Source of the DNA: Drouetiella sp036703255
Lineage (GTDB): Bacteria; Cyanobacteriota; Cyanobacteriia; Elainellales; Elainellaceae
Direction: 5' to 3'
Length of the DNA stretch: 64,000 bases
Assembly (NCBI GenBank): GCA_036703255.1
Contig: DATNPL010000047.1
Span: forward strand, 11,374 to 75,373
In this document: piece by piece, positions 8,110 to 15,951 of the stretch
Numbering within the stretch: position 1 is the first letter of the stretch
How the letters are laid out: every line of letters begins with the position of its first letter
The notes under the pieces: model-generated
Database searches by the model: none
The model's input: the letters and a program-made list of their open reading frames with translations, nothing else
What the model was told of the DNA's origin: nothing
Translations under genes and position numbers: made by a program

Positions 8110-9528
8110 ATGTACGAGAAGATTGTTCCCCCAACCGCCGGAGCGCAAATTACTTTTAGCAATGGCGAGCCAAACGTTCCAGATAATCCTATTATTCCCT
8201 TTATTCGAGGAGATGGCACAGGGGTAGATATTTGGCCTGCCGCCCAGCGTGTATTTGATGCGGCTGTCGCAAAAGCTTACGGCGGCAAACGGCAGATTTC
8301 CTGGTTTAAAGTTTACGCTGGAGACGAAGCCTGTGAAATCTATGGCACCTATCAATATCTGCCAGAAGACACCCTGACGGCTATTCGGGAATATGGCGTG
8401 GCGATTAAAGGTCCGCTGACCACCCCGATCGGCGGCGGCATTCGATCGCTCAACGTGGCGCTACGTCAGATTTTTGATCTGTATGCCTGCATCCGCCCTT
8501 GCAAATATTATGCAGGTACCCCTTCTCCTCACAAGACGCCTGAAAAGTTGGATGTCATTGTCTATCGAGAGAATACTGAAGATATCTACCTCGGCATTGA
8601 GTGGAAGCAAGGCAGTGAAGTGGGCGATCGCCTGATCAAGCTGCTCAACGAAGAGTTGATCCCAGCAACACCAGAACATGGCAAGAAGCGCATTCCGCTT
8701 GACTCTGGTATTGGCATCAAACCCATCAGCAAAAAAGGCTCTCAGCGGCTCGTGCGTCGTGCGATTAGCCATGCCCTGCGCTTGCCTAAGCAGAAGCAAA
8801 TGGTGACGTTGGTACACAAAGGCAACATCATGAAATACACCGAGGGTGCCTTTCGGGACTGGGGCTATGAGCTAGCCAAGAGCGAATTTCGCCAGGAGTG
8901 CGTCACTGAGCAGGAATCCTGGATTTTGGGCAACAAAGAGAAGAATCCTGATCTCAGCATTGAAGATAACGCTCGGCAGATCGAACCGGGCTATGACGCA
9001 CTGACAGCCGAGAAGAAAGAGAAAGTCTGCCAGGAAGTGCAGACCGTGCTGGATGAAATTTGGGCCACCCACGGTAATGGTCAGTGGAAAGAAAAGATCA
9101 TGGTCAACGATCGCATTGCCGACAGCATCTTTCAACAAATCCAGACTCGCCCAGATGAGTATTCAATTTTAGCCACCATGAACCTGAATGGCGACTACTT
9201 ATCCGATGCCGCAGCGGCGATCGTTGGTGGCTTAGGTATGGGGCCAGGAGCAAACATTGGCGATGCTTGCGCGATTTTTGAGGCCACCCATGGCACGGCT
9301 CCTAAGCATGCGGGGCTAGACCGGATTAATCCAGGCTCAGTCATTCTCTCAGGCGTGATGATGCTGGAATATATGGGCTGGCAAGAGGCAGCCGATTTGA
9401 TCAAGCAGGGGCTAGGAAAGGCGATTTCTCAAGGAGAAGTTACCTATGACTTGGCGCGGATGATGGAGCCTCCCGTAGAGCCGCTGAAATGCTCTGAATT
9501 TGCAGAGGCGATCGTCGCTCATTTCTAA
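8110..9528 (+). CDS. icd: NADP-dependent isocitrate dehydrogenase
   Basis: Oxidative decarboxylation of isocitrate to 2-oxoglutarate, the nitrogen-status signal and carbon skeleton for ammonium assimilation in cyanobacteria. The 472-residue protein carries the FIRGDGTG start region, the IGGGIRSLNVALRQ substrate loop including the phosphorylatable-type Ser, the TLVHKGNIMKYTEG segment and a NGDYLSDAAAAIVGGLGM signature. It is longer than the E. coli enzyme (416 aa), as in other cyanobacteria. The gene stands alone and ends at a strong hairpin. High confidence. Confidence 0.97.
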   Translation: MYEKIVPPTAGAQITFSNGEPNVPDNPIIPFIRGDGTGVDIWPAAQRVFDAAVAKAYGGKRQISWFKVYAGDEACEIYGTYQYLPEDTLTAIREYGVAIKGPLTTPIGGGIRSLNVALRQIFDLYACIRPCKYYAGTPSPHKTPEKLDVIVYRENTEDIYLGIEWKQGSEVGDRLIKLLNEELIPATPEHGKKRIPLDSGIGIKPISKKGSQRLVRRAISHALRLPKQKQMVTLVHKGNIMKYTEGAFRDWGYELAKSEFRQECVTEQESWILGNKEKNPDLSIEDNARQIEPGYDALTAEKKEKVCQEVQTVLDEIWATHGNGQWKEKIMVNDRIADSIFQQIQTRPDEYSILATMNLNGDYLSDAAAAIVGGLGMGPGANIGDACAIFEATHGTAPKHAGLDRINPGSVILSGVMMLEYMGWQEAADLIKQGLGKAISQGEVTYDLARMMEPPVEPLKCSEFAEAIVAHF

Positions 9529-9587
9529 GGTAGATGTATTAGCCTGACCACTTTTTGGGGAAAGGTGAGGCATTGCTTCATCCGGCT

Positions 9588-9625
9588 GATTTATTGAGAG
9601 AGGCGCGCCCCTCTCTCAATAAATC
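9588..9625. terminator. Bidirectional hairpin between icd and the CAP gene
   Basis: A 16-bp perfect inverted repeat (9588-9603 / 9610-9625) with loop CGCGCC lies between two convergent genes. It carries no long T run, so terminator function is inferred from position. Confidence 0.6.
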
Positions 9626-9672
9626 TCATAGCTAAAATCAGTAAGTTTCAAAAAAAATGGATCTACCCGCCC

Positions 9673-10452
9673 TTATCTCGCCGGGGTCGCAAAGTCTTGC
9701 GTCCAGTAGTACTGATAGGGTGCCTGACCTACATCATTGGGCAAGAAATAAAACCCAACTCCAATTTCTTTCACTCTAGAATGCAAAATATTAGCCCGAT
9801 GTCCGGGGCTATTCATCCAGCCTTCCACTACGGCTTCGGGCGTCGCATAGCCAGCCGCAATATTTTCTCCAGCGTTTAAGTATTTATAGCCTGCGGTCAA
9901 AATTCGGTCTGCTGCTCTAGAGCCGTCAGAGCCAGTGTGGTTAAAGAAGTCATTTAAGGCCATGTCGCGGCTGTGGGCATAGGCTGCTGCCGAAAGTTTT
10001 GCATTAAATTTAAGCGACTGTAGCCCTGCTTGAGCGCGTTGAGTATTGGTAAGGTCAACAACACGCTGGATAAAGGCACTATTGCCAGTAGCTGCTGGCT
10101 GATTGGTGGACTGAGCCGCCTCGACGGCCAAATTTAACCGATATTGCGTCTTGCCTTGCTGGCTCGATACCCGAATATAGTAAACGCCCTGTTTTACGGT
10201 CTGCTTCAGCATTTCTTTAGCCGACCCTGCTTTGTCCGATCGCTTCAAAGTTTTGCCCTTACTGTTCAGCAGAGCCAGGTCGGCATTGGACTGTAGATGG
10301 CTTAAAGAAAGATTGAGGCTACCACTCTGCTTGCAGCGAATCCGGTAGAGCCGTTCTGATTGAGCGTCTTTGAGTTGGCCTATGTAAGTGCGGCGATCGC
10401 CACTATTCAAGCTCAGATTAGCTGCCGTTTTAATATCTTTTGCCGATTTCAT
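9673..10452 (-). CDS. CAP/SCP-domain protein with N-terminal PPC-like domain
   Basis: A 259-residue protein with two parts. Residues about 10-110 resemble the bacterial pre-peptidase C-terminal (PPC) beta-sandwich seen in secreted proteins (DRRTYIGQL... LALLNSKGK... VKQGVYYIRVSS). Residues about 128-256 form a CAP/SCP/PR-1 domain with the expected AAYAHSRDMA, FNHTGSDGS, GENIAAG and MNSPGHRANIL motifs. Both domain types normally act outside the cytoplasm, yet the N terminus (MKSAKDIKTAANL) shows no signal peptide. The CAP active-site His and Glu residues are present. Function of bacterial CAP proteins is largely unknown. Confidence 0.85.
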   Translation of the reverse strand: MKSAKDIKTAANLSLNSGDRRTYIGQLKDAQSERLYRIRCKQSGSLNLSLSHLQSNADLALLNSKGKTLKRSDKAGSAKEMLKQTVKQGVYYIRVSSQQGKTQYRLNLAVEAAQSTNQPAATGNSAFIQRVVDLTNTQRAQAGLQSLKFNAKLSAAAYAHSRDMALNDFFNHTGSDGSRAADRILTAGYKYLNAGENIAAGYATPEAVVEGWMNSPGHRANILHSRVKEIGVGFYFLPNDVGQAPYQYYWTQDFATPAR

Positions 10453-10956
10453 AGCTATGCCTGAGAGGAGGTTGGCATAGTTAGATTTGGCTTTCTTTAC
10501 CTAAAAACAGTCAGTGATTCTGTCTAAATTTAGACGCAGGTTTTTAGAATTTCGTATTTATACGGAATAAAGATATCTTGGGGGATCAGTCTGCTGAGGA
10601 GCCGCTTACCGGGTGTCCAAAGTTTTGTGCGGTCAGGCTATTTTCTGTGGAAACACTGCTAGGGAGTCAAAAAAGCAGGCTTAGATCGACTGTAAAAATA
10701 CATATAGAGCTGAATTGTAGGATATTTGGGGCTTTTGAGTTGCTGAGGCGATCGCTTCTATTTCAGCCACGTTTCTCAAGAAAATTTTGCCCTGTAGAGC
10801 GCTTATCCAGTCGTAAGTGAATGACTTGCCAGCAGCAAACTTGAGTAGGGTAGATTTCCAAATCACTTTCTTGAATAAACTAATTTATACATTTTCTAAA
10901 TCTCCCATACTGAGATATTTTCAGGCGGTGACTAAAAATTCTCTGAAAAATGAGGC
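10453..10956. other. Long gap without a supported gene
   Basis: About 500 bp upstream of the CAP gene and downstream of the ATP synthase operon. Short open frames of 60-100 codons exist on both strands, but they lack recognisable domains or good ribosome sites. I see no RNA gene or repeat here. Confidence 0.5.
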
Positions 10957-10986
10957 ACAAAAAAATGGGGCATTACTCTGCCCCAC
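10957..10986 (-). terminator. Rho-independent terminator of the atpD-atpC operon
   Basis: TGGGGCA (10966-10972) pairs with TGCCCCA (10979-10985) around a six-base loop. On the minus strand the stem is followed at once by a run of T (top-strand A at 10959-10965). It lies about 75 bp after the end of the epsilon gene. Confidence 0.8.
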
Positions 10987-11061
10987 TGCGGTTGATTTTC
11001 ACGGCATTGACTCATCTTGTAGATAAAATCAGCAACGCCATTTTCGCTAAGAATTAGACCT

Positions 11062-11475
11062 TTAAGGCTGTACGCCACCTGCCGCTTGCAGACGGGCACG
11101 CGCACGACGCAGAGCCTTCTCCGCCTTGGTCTGCTCTTGCCGATCGCTACCCCCTCGCGACTGATTAAACCGAGTCTCAGCTTCGCTGTAGGCTTTGCGG
11201 GCATCTTCGCGATCGATATTAGCGCCTCGCTCGGCACCGTTTACCAGCACCGTTACTTCATCATTTTCTACTTCTGCAAACCCGCCCATGAGCGCGATCG
11301 TCACCCATTCTTTGCTGTCGCGCACCCGCATTACGCCAATGTCTAGCGCACTCAAGAGGGGGGCGTGGCCTGTGAGGATGCCAAGCTGACCCGTTGTGCT
11401 GGGCAGAATTACTTCCTCAGCACTAGAATCCCAAACGGTTTTGTCTGGCGCAATTACACGTACTGTTAATGTCAT
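11062..11475 (-). CDS. atpC: ATP synthase F1 epsilon subunit
   Basis: The epsilon subunit (137 aa; called atpE in plastid-style naming) of the thylakoid F-type ATP synthase, part of the rotating central stalk and an inhibitor of wasteful hydrolysis. The N-terminal beta-sandwich has the PDKTVWDSSAEEVILPSTTGQLGILTGHAPLL block split across residues 10-42, and the C-terminal helices are Arg/Ala/Glu-rich. It is the second gene of a two-gene operon after the beta subunit, 80 bp apart. Alpha and the other subunits are not in the window, as expected for cyanobacteria. Confidence 0.96.
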   Translation of the reverse strand: MTLTVRVIAPDKTVWDSSAEEVILPSTTGQLGILTGHAPLLSALDIGVMRVRDSKEWVTIALMGGFAEVENDEVTVLVNGAERGANIDREDARKAYSEAETRFNQSRGGSDRQEQTKAEKALRRARARLQAAGGVQP

Positions 11476-11504
11476 AGTTTTTTTTGAGTAAATCAGGTAA
11501 GCCC

Positions 11505-11545
11505 GTGGAGTAGCAGGCTGCCTGCCGACAGCCTCGATACTCCAC
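11505..11545. promoter_or_regulatory. Intercistronic hairpin between beta and epsilon genes
   Basis: GTGGAGTA-GC-AGGCT (11505-11519) is complementary to AGCCT-CGA-TACTCCAC (11530-11545) with a small internal loop. On the mRNA it sits in the 80-base spacer between atpD and atpC. It could tune stability or relative yield of the two subunits; this is inference. Confidence 0.5.
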
Positions 11546-11555
11546 AGTCATGTTC

Positions 11556-13013
11556 CTACTTGCCTTCTGCCTTCATCTTTTCCCCTTTGGCGATCGCTTC
11601 ATCGATATCGCCTACCAGGTAGAAAGCTTGCTCAGGCAAACTATCCAACTGACCCGACAGGATCATTTGGAACCCTTTGATCGTTTTTTCCAGGGTGACA
11701 TATTTGCCAGGAGCGCCCGTAAACACTTCGGCTACAAAGAACGGCTGAGACAGGAAACGCTCGACCTTGCGGGCGCGCGCCACAATCAGGCGATCGTCTT
11801 CAGACAACTCATCCAGACCCAAGATGGCAATGATGTCTTGCAATTCCTTATAGCGCTGAAGGGTTGACTGAACTGCCCGTGCCGTGCCGTAGTGTTCAGC
11901 ACCGACGATATTGGGCTGAAGCATGGTCGAGGCAGAATCCAGCGGATCTACAGCCGGATAGATGCCTTTTGCCGCCAGACCCCGAGACAGCACCGTCGTA
12001 CCATCCAAGTGGGCAAAGGTGGTGGCAGGAGCAGGGTCAGTCAAGTCATCCGCAGGCACGTAAACAGCCTGGATAGAAGTGATAGAGCCTTCAGTTGTCG
12101 AGGTGATCCGCTCTTGCAAATCTCCCATGTCGGTTCCCAGGGTGGGCTGGTAGCCTACCGCAGAAGGCATCCGACCTAGGAGCGCTGACACTTCAGAACC
12201 TGCCTGCACAAACCGGAAGATGTTGTCAACAAACAGCAGCACATCCTGCTTGTTGACATCGCGGAAGTATTCAGCCATCGTCAGACCCGACAGACCGACG
12301 CGCATTCTGGCTCCGGGCGGCTCGTTCATCTGACCATACACCAGCGCAATTTTAGAGTTTGCAGGGGTGTCTTTGTCGATTACGCCCGATTCAATCATTT
12401 CGTTGTAAAGGTCATTGCCCTCGCGGGTACGCTCACCCACGCCAGCAAACACCGACACACCGCCATGCTGAGTCGCAATATTGTTGATTAACTCCATCAT
12501 AATGACGGTCTTGCCCACGCCTGCGCCGCCAAACAAGCCAATTTTGCCGCCTCGACGGTAGGGAGTTAGCAGGTCAATCACCTTAATGCCCGTTTCAAAC
12601 ACCGAAGGCTTGGTTTCCAGGTCAGTGAGTTTAGGTGCTGCCCGGTGAATGGGAGAGGTATCTTGGGTATCGACAGGGCCTTTGTTATCGACAGGCTCAC
12701 CCAAAACGTTAAAGATTCGTCCTAAGGTAGCGGTGCCAACGGGAACGCTAATAGGAGCGCCCGTATCTGTCGCTTCCATACCGCGCACTAGGCCATCTGT
12801 AGAACTCATAGCAACAGCACGAATTTGGTTGTCGCCCAAAAGCTGCTGAACTTCACAAGTGACCGAAATATCTTGCCCACCTGAGTTTCTACCCTTGATA
12901 ACAAGAGCGTTATAGATTCGAGGCATTTGTCCTGCCAAGAACTTTACGTCTATGACGGGACCGATGATCTGGGTAACTTGACCGACGTTGGTTTTTTCTG
13001 CTGTGGTGACCAT
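11556..13013 (-). CDS. atpD: ATP synthase F1 beta subunit
   Basis: The catalytic beta subunit (485 aa; atpB in plastid-style naming). The P-loop GGAGVGKT, the ALVYGQMNEPPGARMRV block and the DNIFRFVQAGSEVSALLGRMPSA block, split here by position (about 160, 210 and 265), define it without ambiguity. With atpC it forms the beta-epsilon operon typical of cyanobacteria and chloroplasts, driven from the 500-bp upstream region that also holds nested palindromes. Highest confidence in the window. Confidence 0.98.
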   Translation of the reverse strand: MVTTAEKTNVGQVTQIIGPVIDVKFLAGQMPRIYNALVIKGRNSGGQDISVTCEVQQLLGDNQIRAVAMSSTDGLVRGMEATDTGAPISVPVGTATLGRIFNVLGEPVDNKGPVDTQDTSPIHRAAPKLTDLETKPSVFETGIKVIDLLTPYRRGGKIGLFGGAGVGKTVIMMELINNIATQHGGVSVFAGVGERTREGNDLYNEMIESGVIDKDTPANSKIALVYGQMNEPPGARMRVGLSGLTMAEYFRDVNKQDVLLFVDNIFRFVQAGSEVSALLGRMPSAVGYQPTLGTDMGDLQERITSTTEGSITSIQAVYVPADDLTDPAPATTFAHLDGTTVLSRGLAAKGIYPAVDPLDSASTMLQPNIVGAEHYGTARAVQSTLQRYKELQDIIAILGLDELSEDDRLIVARARKVERFLSQPFFVAEVFTGAPGKYVTLEKTIKGFQMILSGQLDSLPEQAFYLVGDIDEAIAKGEKMKAEGK

Positions 13014-13184
13014 GCTTGCGCCTATCGTGTGATCAGCTTCTAATAAAGACTTGACTAGAGACTTGCAAAAAGCCTGAACGTTTGTAATCTCGCCAGTTTC
13101 CAGATTATCACTGAATGGGTCTCTTAAGAAATCTTGAAATTAGGTAATACTGATTTTTTGTGGAAGCTGTGCCTTCACAAAAAA

Positions 13185-13320
13185 TTCAGTAGATCGCAAA
13201 GTCCTCCTATTATTTTCTAGAAACTGAATTTCAAAGGCGCGGAGCGCCTTTGAAATTCTGTTTCTAGGGTTTTGTGGCGCGCTCGGCGCGCCACAAAACC
13301 CTAATTTGCGATCTACTGAA
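13185..13320. repeat. Nested palindromes: outer stem enclosing two hairpins
   Basis: An outer 16-bp inverted repeat (13185-13200 / 13305-13320, containing GTAGATCGCAAA) encloses two hairpins. The first has 24-bp arms (13217-13240 / 13244-13267, one mismatch); the second has 18-bp perfect arms (13265-13282 / 13286-13303). An imperfect hairpin lies just outside at about 13151-13184. The three-way layout resembles the MITE at 61219-61348, but the terminal sequence differs. No target duplication was seen. Confidence 0.7.
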
Positions 13321-13521
13321 AATAGAAGGCTGAATCTAGCCTTCCAGATTTGGCTTCACTGGTAGCCCTAGATCCAAACGGGGGAGTTTGGGCTGAGCGT
13401 CAGTCCCAAAGCCCAACAGTTGATTTTCGAACTTGAAAATCAACTTTTTAGAGACTCAGGCGATCGCCCGACTCTGAAGCAATCTGGCTTCCTTGACTAA
13501 GCTGGTCTTACTCAATTAGCT

Positions 13522-14091
13522 TTACTGGCAGTCCTGATTGGCAGCTTTGCGCAGGGTGCCCAGCAGCGTTGAGGCAAACACGCAGCGTCTGAGACTGCCA
13601 TCACTCGTTTTCAGAGTGATCCGCCCTAGCTGGCCGTTCACGCGTCCGCGATTGCTAAATTGCAGCCGATAGAGATTGCCGTCTCGCGCAAAGGTCGTTT
13701 GAGTCGTATCAAGCCGAATCTCCTTCAGAAGCGGCTGCCAAAGTCTAGGCTGCTCAGTCATGGGGTGCATGGCCCACTCCACCGCGCTGCCAGATTCCCG
13801 AAAGCTAACCTGCCAGTTGGCATGGGAGCGCTGCGCCTCGGCCTGCGTCTGGCGAATGGCTTGAAAGATTTCATCTTGGGAGGTGCTGAGCACGCGATCG
13901 CGATGGAAAGATAGCCAGCTTGGAGCCGCAATGGCCGCTAGGACGCCAGCGATCGTCACAACAGTTAAAAGTTCAACGATCGTGAAGCCTGAGCTAGAAA
14001 ATCCTGATGGGGGACTGTAGGCTGGCCTTGGACGCGCAGGCTTCCAGTGCCATTGAGAGACTTGGCGGATGCTGCTGAGGTTGACATTCAT
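13522..14091 (-). CDS. Type IV pilin-like / pseudopilin (GspH/FimT-like)
   Basis: A 189-residue protein with a class III prepilin motif: SSSG then FTIVELLTVVTIAGVLAAIA near residues 34-55. Cleavage by PilD after the Gly would leave an N-methylated Phe. The leader is unusually long (about 35 residues) and Pro/Arg-rich. The C-terminal part fits the minor pseudopilin (GspH/FimT) type, with two Cys near the end (RRCVFAS, NQDCQ) that may form a disulfide. No other pilus genes are adjacent. A role in pili, DNA uptake or secretion is inferred. Confidence 0.82.
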   Translation of the reverse strand: MNVNLSSIRQVSQWHWKPARPRPAYSPPSGFSSSGFTIVELLTVVTIAGVLAAIAAPSWLSFHRDRVLSTSQDEIFQAIRQTQAEAQRSHANWQVSFRESGSAVEWAMHPMTEQPRLWQPLLKEIRLDTTQTTFARDGNLYRLQFSNRGRVNGQLGRITLKTSDGSLRRCVFASTLLGTLRKAANQDCQ

Positions 14092-14391
14092 AGACGCACT
14101 CTGAGTTTTTCAGAAAAATTTAACAACTAGAATTCCCAGGAAAGCCATAGATTGATTCACTTCTCTAGGCTGGTGCTCCAATCTTTTTGTTTGCAACATT
14201 TAAGAGCTTGCAGCAGCTCTGATTATGAATTTCAAGCTAAGGAATCTGTGCTTTGTAGAGCGCAAACTCCCTGAAATAAAAGCCTAATTTTCAAAATGAA
14301 CCTTGATCAGCGCTTGAGCAATGGGTGCAGAATCATAGCTTATGGAGTATGCTGGATTACTGTGAGAAAGCAGCCGCTTTCTTGACAACCT
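14092..14391. other. Spacer upstream of pseudopilin gene and tRNA
   Basis: A 300-bp AT-rich gap. It must hold the pseudopilin promoter on one strand and the tRNA promoter on the other. I see no gene or repeat in it. Confidence 0.5.
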
Positions 14392-14472
14392 GCGGATGTG
14401 GCGGAATTGGTATACGCGCACGCTTGAGGTGCGTGTGGCTTTGCCTTGCGAGTTCGAGTCTCGCCATCCGCA
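14392..14472 (+). tRNA. trnL: tRNA-Leu (GAG)
   Basis: The acceptor stem is GCGGATG (14392-14398) with CATCCGC (14465-14471) and discriminator A. The anticodon stem CACGC/GCGTG encloses the loop TTGAGGT, giving anticodon GAG at 14426-14428. A long variable arm (GGCTTTGCC region) and the T-arm GTTCGAGTC are present, as in class II leucine tRNAs. No CCA is encoded. The D-loop reads TTGGTATAC where TTGGTAGAC is more usual. Confidence 0.95.
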
Positions 14473-14507
14473 TTTTTTACACAAGGCTGGGTATAGCTTT
14501 GGTTACT

Positions 14508-14551
14508 AAAAGCAAGAGGCTGAACGCGATCGCGTTCAGCCTCTTGCTTTT
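14508..14551. terminator. Terminator after trnL with HIP1 at its apex
   Basis: A 44-bp perfect palindrome (arms 14508-14529 and 14530-14551) is centred exactly on GCGATCGC, the HIP1 octamer. It has an A4 start and runs into T8 on the plus strand. It fits an intrinsic terminator of the tRNA gene. Confidence 0.85.
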
Positions 14552-14680
14552 TTTTGCTGTATTCTTCCCAATTTTGTTGGAAATTTTGATCTGAAAGTAG
14601 AGATTAAGTGCGCTGCGATCGCGCCTGTTTTCCCAGGCTGTGGTAGAAACTGCACAATACATTTAAATTCTCTCACCGCT

Positions 14681-15364
14681 ATGAATATTACGGCTCTGCC
14701 CTACGAGTATCAGTTGCCTGCTGACCTGAATCGGCTGGCGTTGGTGATCATTGACATGCAGCGCGATTTTTTAGAGCCAGGAGGCTTTGGTGATGCCCTG
14801 GGTAACGATGTGCAGCGGCTGCAAGCGATCGTCCCCACCCTGAAGCAACTGCTGGAAACCTTTCGCGCCCAAAAGCTACCCGTCTTTCACACGATCGAGT
14901 GTCATCAGCCCGACTTATCCGACTGTCCACCCGCGAAGCTGGCTCGTGGACGAGGATCGCTCAAGATTGGCGAGTTGGGTGGCATGGGGCGAATTTTGGT
15001 ACGGGGTGAGCCAGGAAATGGGATTATTGCAGAACTGGCACCGCTGCCAGGAGAAGTGGTGATTCACAAGCCTGGGAAAGGAGCGTTCTACAATACCGAG
15101 TTTCAAACGGAGCTTCAAGCCAGAGGCATCACGCATCTGCTGGTTACAGGGGTGACGACAGAAGTTTGTGTGCAAACGACGATGCGCGAGGCGAACGATC
15201 GCGGCTATGAGTGCCTCATGGTAGAAGACTGTACTGAGAGTTATTTCCCAGAATTTAAGCAGTCCACGCTAGAGATGGTGCGTGCTCAAAGCGGTATCGT
15301 GGGCTGGACGGCTCCGGCGGCAGCAGTGATTGCTGGATTGACGGCGATCGCAGTCACAGCGTAG
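14681..15364 (+). CDS. Isochorismatase-fold cysteine hydrolase, biuret-hydrolase-like
   Basis: A 227-residue amidohydrolase of the isochorismatase superfamily. The triad is visible: Asp in VIIDMQRDFL (about residue 28), Lys in HKPGKGAF (about 130) and the nucleophile Cys in TTEVCVQTTMRE (about 164). The segment between resembles biuret hydrolase/RutB-type enzymes, which split ureido or amide bonds. The C terminus ends in an Ala-rich tail. It begins a run of same-strand genes that includes an allophanate-hydrolase-tail-like protein and an ABC binding protein, so a nitrogen-scavenging role is plausible. The exact substrate is not determined. Confidence 0.8.
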   Translation: MNITALPYEYQLPADLNRLALVIIDMQRDFLEPGGFGDALGNDVQRLQAIVPTLKQLLETFRAQKLPVFHTIECHQPDLSDCPPAKLARGRGSLKIGELGGMGRILVRGEPGNGIIAELAPLPGEVVIHKPGKGAFYNTEFQTELQARGITHLLVTGVTTEVCVQTTMREANDRGYECLMVEDCTESYFPEFKQSTLEMVRAQSGIVGWTAPAAAVIAGLTAIAVTA

Positions 15365-15382
15365 CGTAAACCCAATGACAGG

Positions 15383-15427
15383 CTCAATTGTGGGCGATCG
15401 CAAGGCTATAAGTCATCCACAATTGAG
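15383..15427. promoter_or_regulatory. Hairpin between the hydrolase and the next gene
   Basis: CTCAATTGTGG (15383-15393) and CCACAATTGAG (15417-15427) form a perfect 11-bp stem. It lies in the 100-bp spacer and has a HIP1 site in the loop. It might act as an attenuator or RNA-processing site. There is no T run. Confidence 0.5.
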
Positions 15428-15464
15428 TTACTCATAATTCTTGACAAGCCCTTATCGAGTCCCT

Positions 15465-15863
15465 ATGACGACTGAACACATTCATTTGGCGGTCAACGGT
15501 ACGTTGATGCGCGGACTAGAGCTGAATGGAAATTTACTAGCGGTCGGAGCAGAATTTATCAAAGAGACAGAGACTGCGCCAATTTATCGTCTATGGACGA
15601 TTCATGATGTGCATCCGGCCATGATGCGGGTGGCAACAGGCGGGGCGGCGATCGCTCTGGAGGTCTGGTCTGTTCCGGCAGCAGGTCTTGCCCGTATTTT
15701 GCTACAAGAGCCGCCAGGGCTATGTATTGGTAAGGTTCATCTGGCAGGGAACGAGGAGGCTTTGGGGGTTTTAGGAGAACCTATTCTGTGCGAAGGACAG
15801 GTAGAGATTACGGCCTGGGGCGGATGGCGTGCCTATAGGCTGGCACAAGAGTCGCCGCATTAG
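15465..15863 (+). CDS. Stand-alone protein resembling the allophanate hydrolase C-terminal domain
   Basis: A 132-residue cytoplasmic protein. The pattern (AVNGTLMRGLELNGNL, then TAPIYRLWTIHDVHPAMMRV, then GGAAIALEVWSV, IGKVHLA and a late ILCEG) matches, from memory, the small C-terminal domain of allophanate hydrolase (AtzF), a gamma-glutamylcyclotransferase-like fold. That domain is normally fused to an amidase; here it is free. The ATG at 15465 is preferred over a TTG at 15441. Its position directly after a biuret-hydrolase-like gene fits the chemistry biuret to allophanate, though no allophanate amidase is in the window. Confidence 0.7.
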   Translation: MTTEHIHLAVNGTLMRGLELNGNLLAVGAEFIKETETAPIYRLWTIHDVHPAMMRVATGGAAIALEVWSVPAAGLARILLQEPPGLCIGKVHLAGNEEALGVLGEPILCEGQVEITAWGGWRAYRLAQESPH

Positions 15864-15951
15864 ACTTAATCGATCGACATTGCTTCGATCGATATTGCGT
15901 AGAGCGCAGTCAACTCCTTGACCTAACTTCCTTTGAGAATGGTATTAGGAT

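Noticed and set aside
10578..10820. 80-codon open frame upstream of the CAP gene
   Set aside because: No domain, no clear ribosome site and no conserved neighbour; likely chance.
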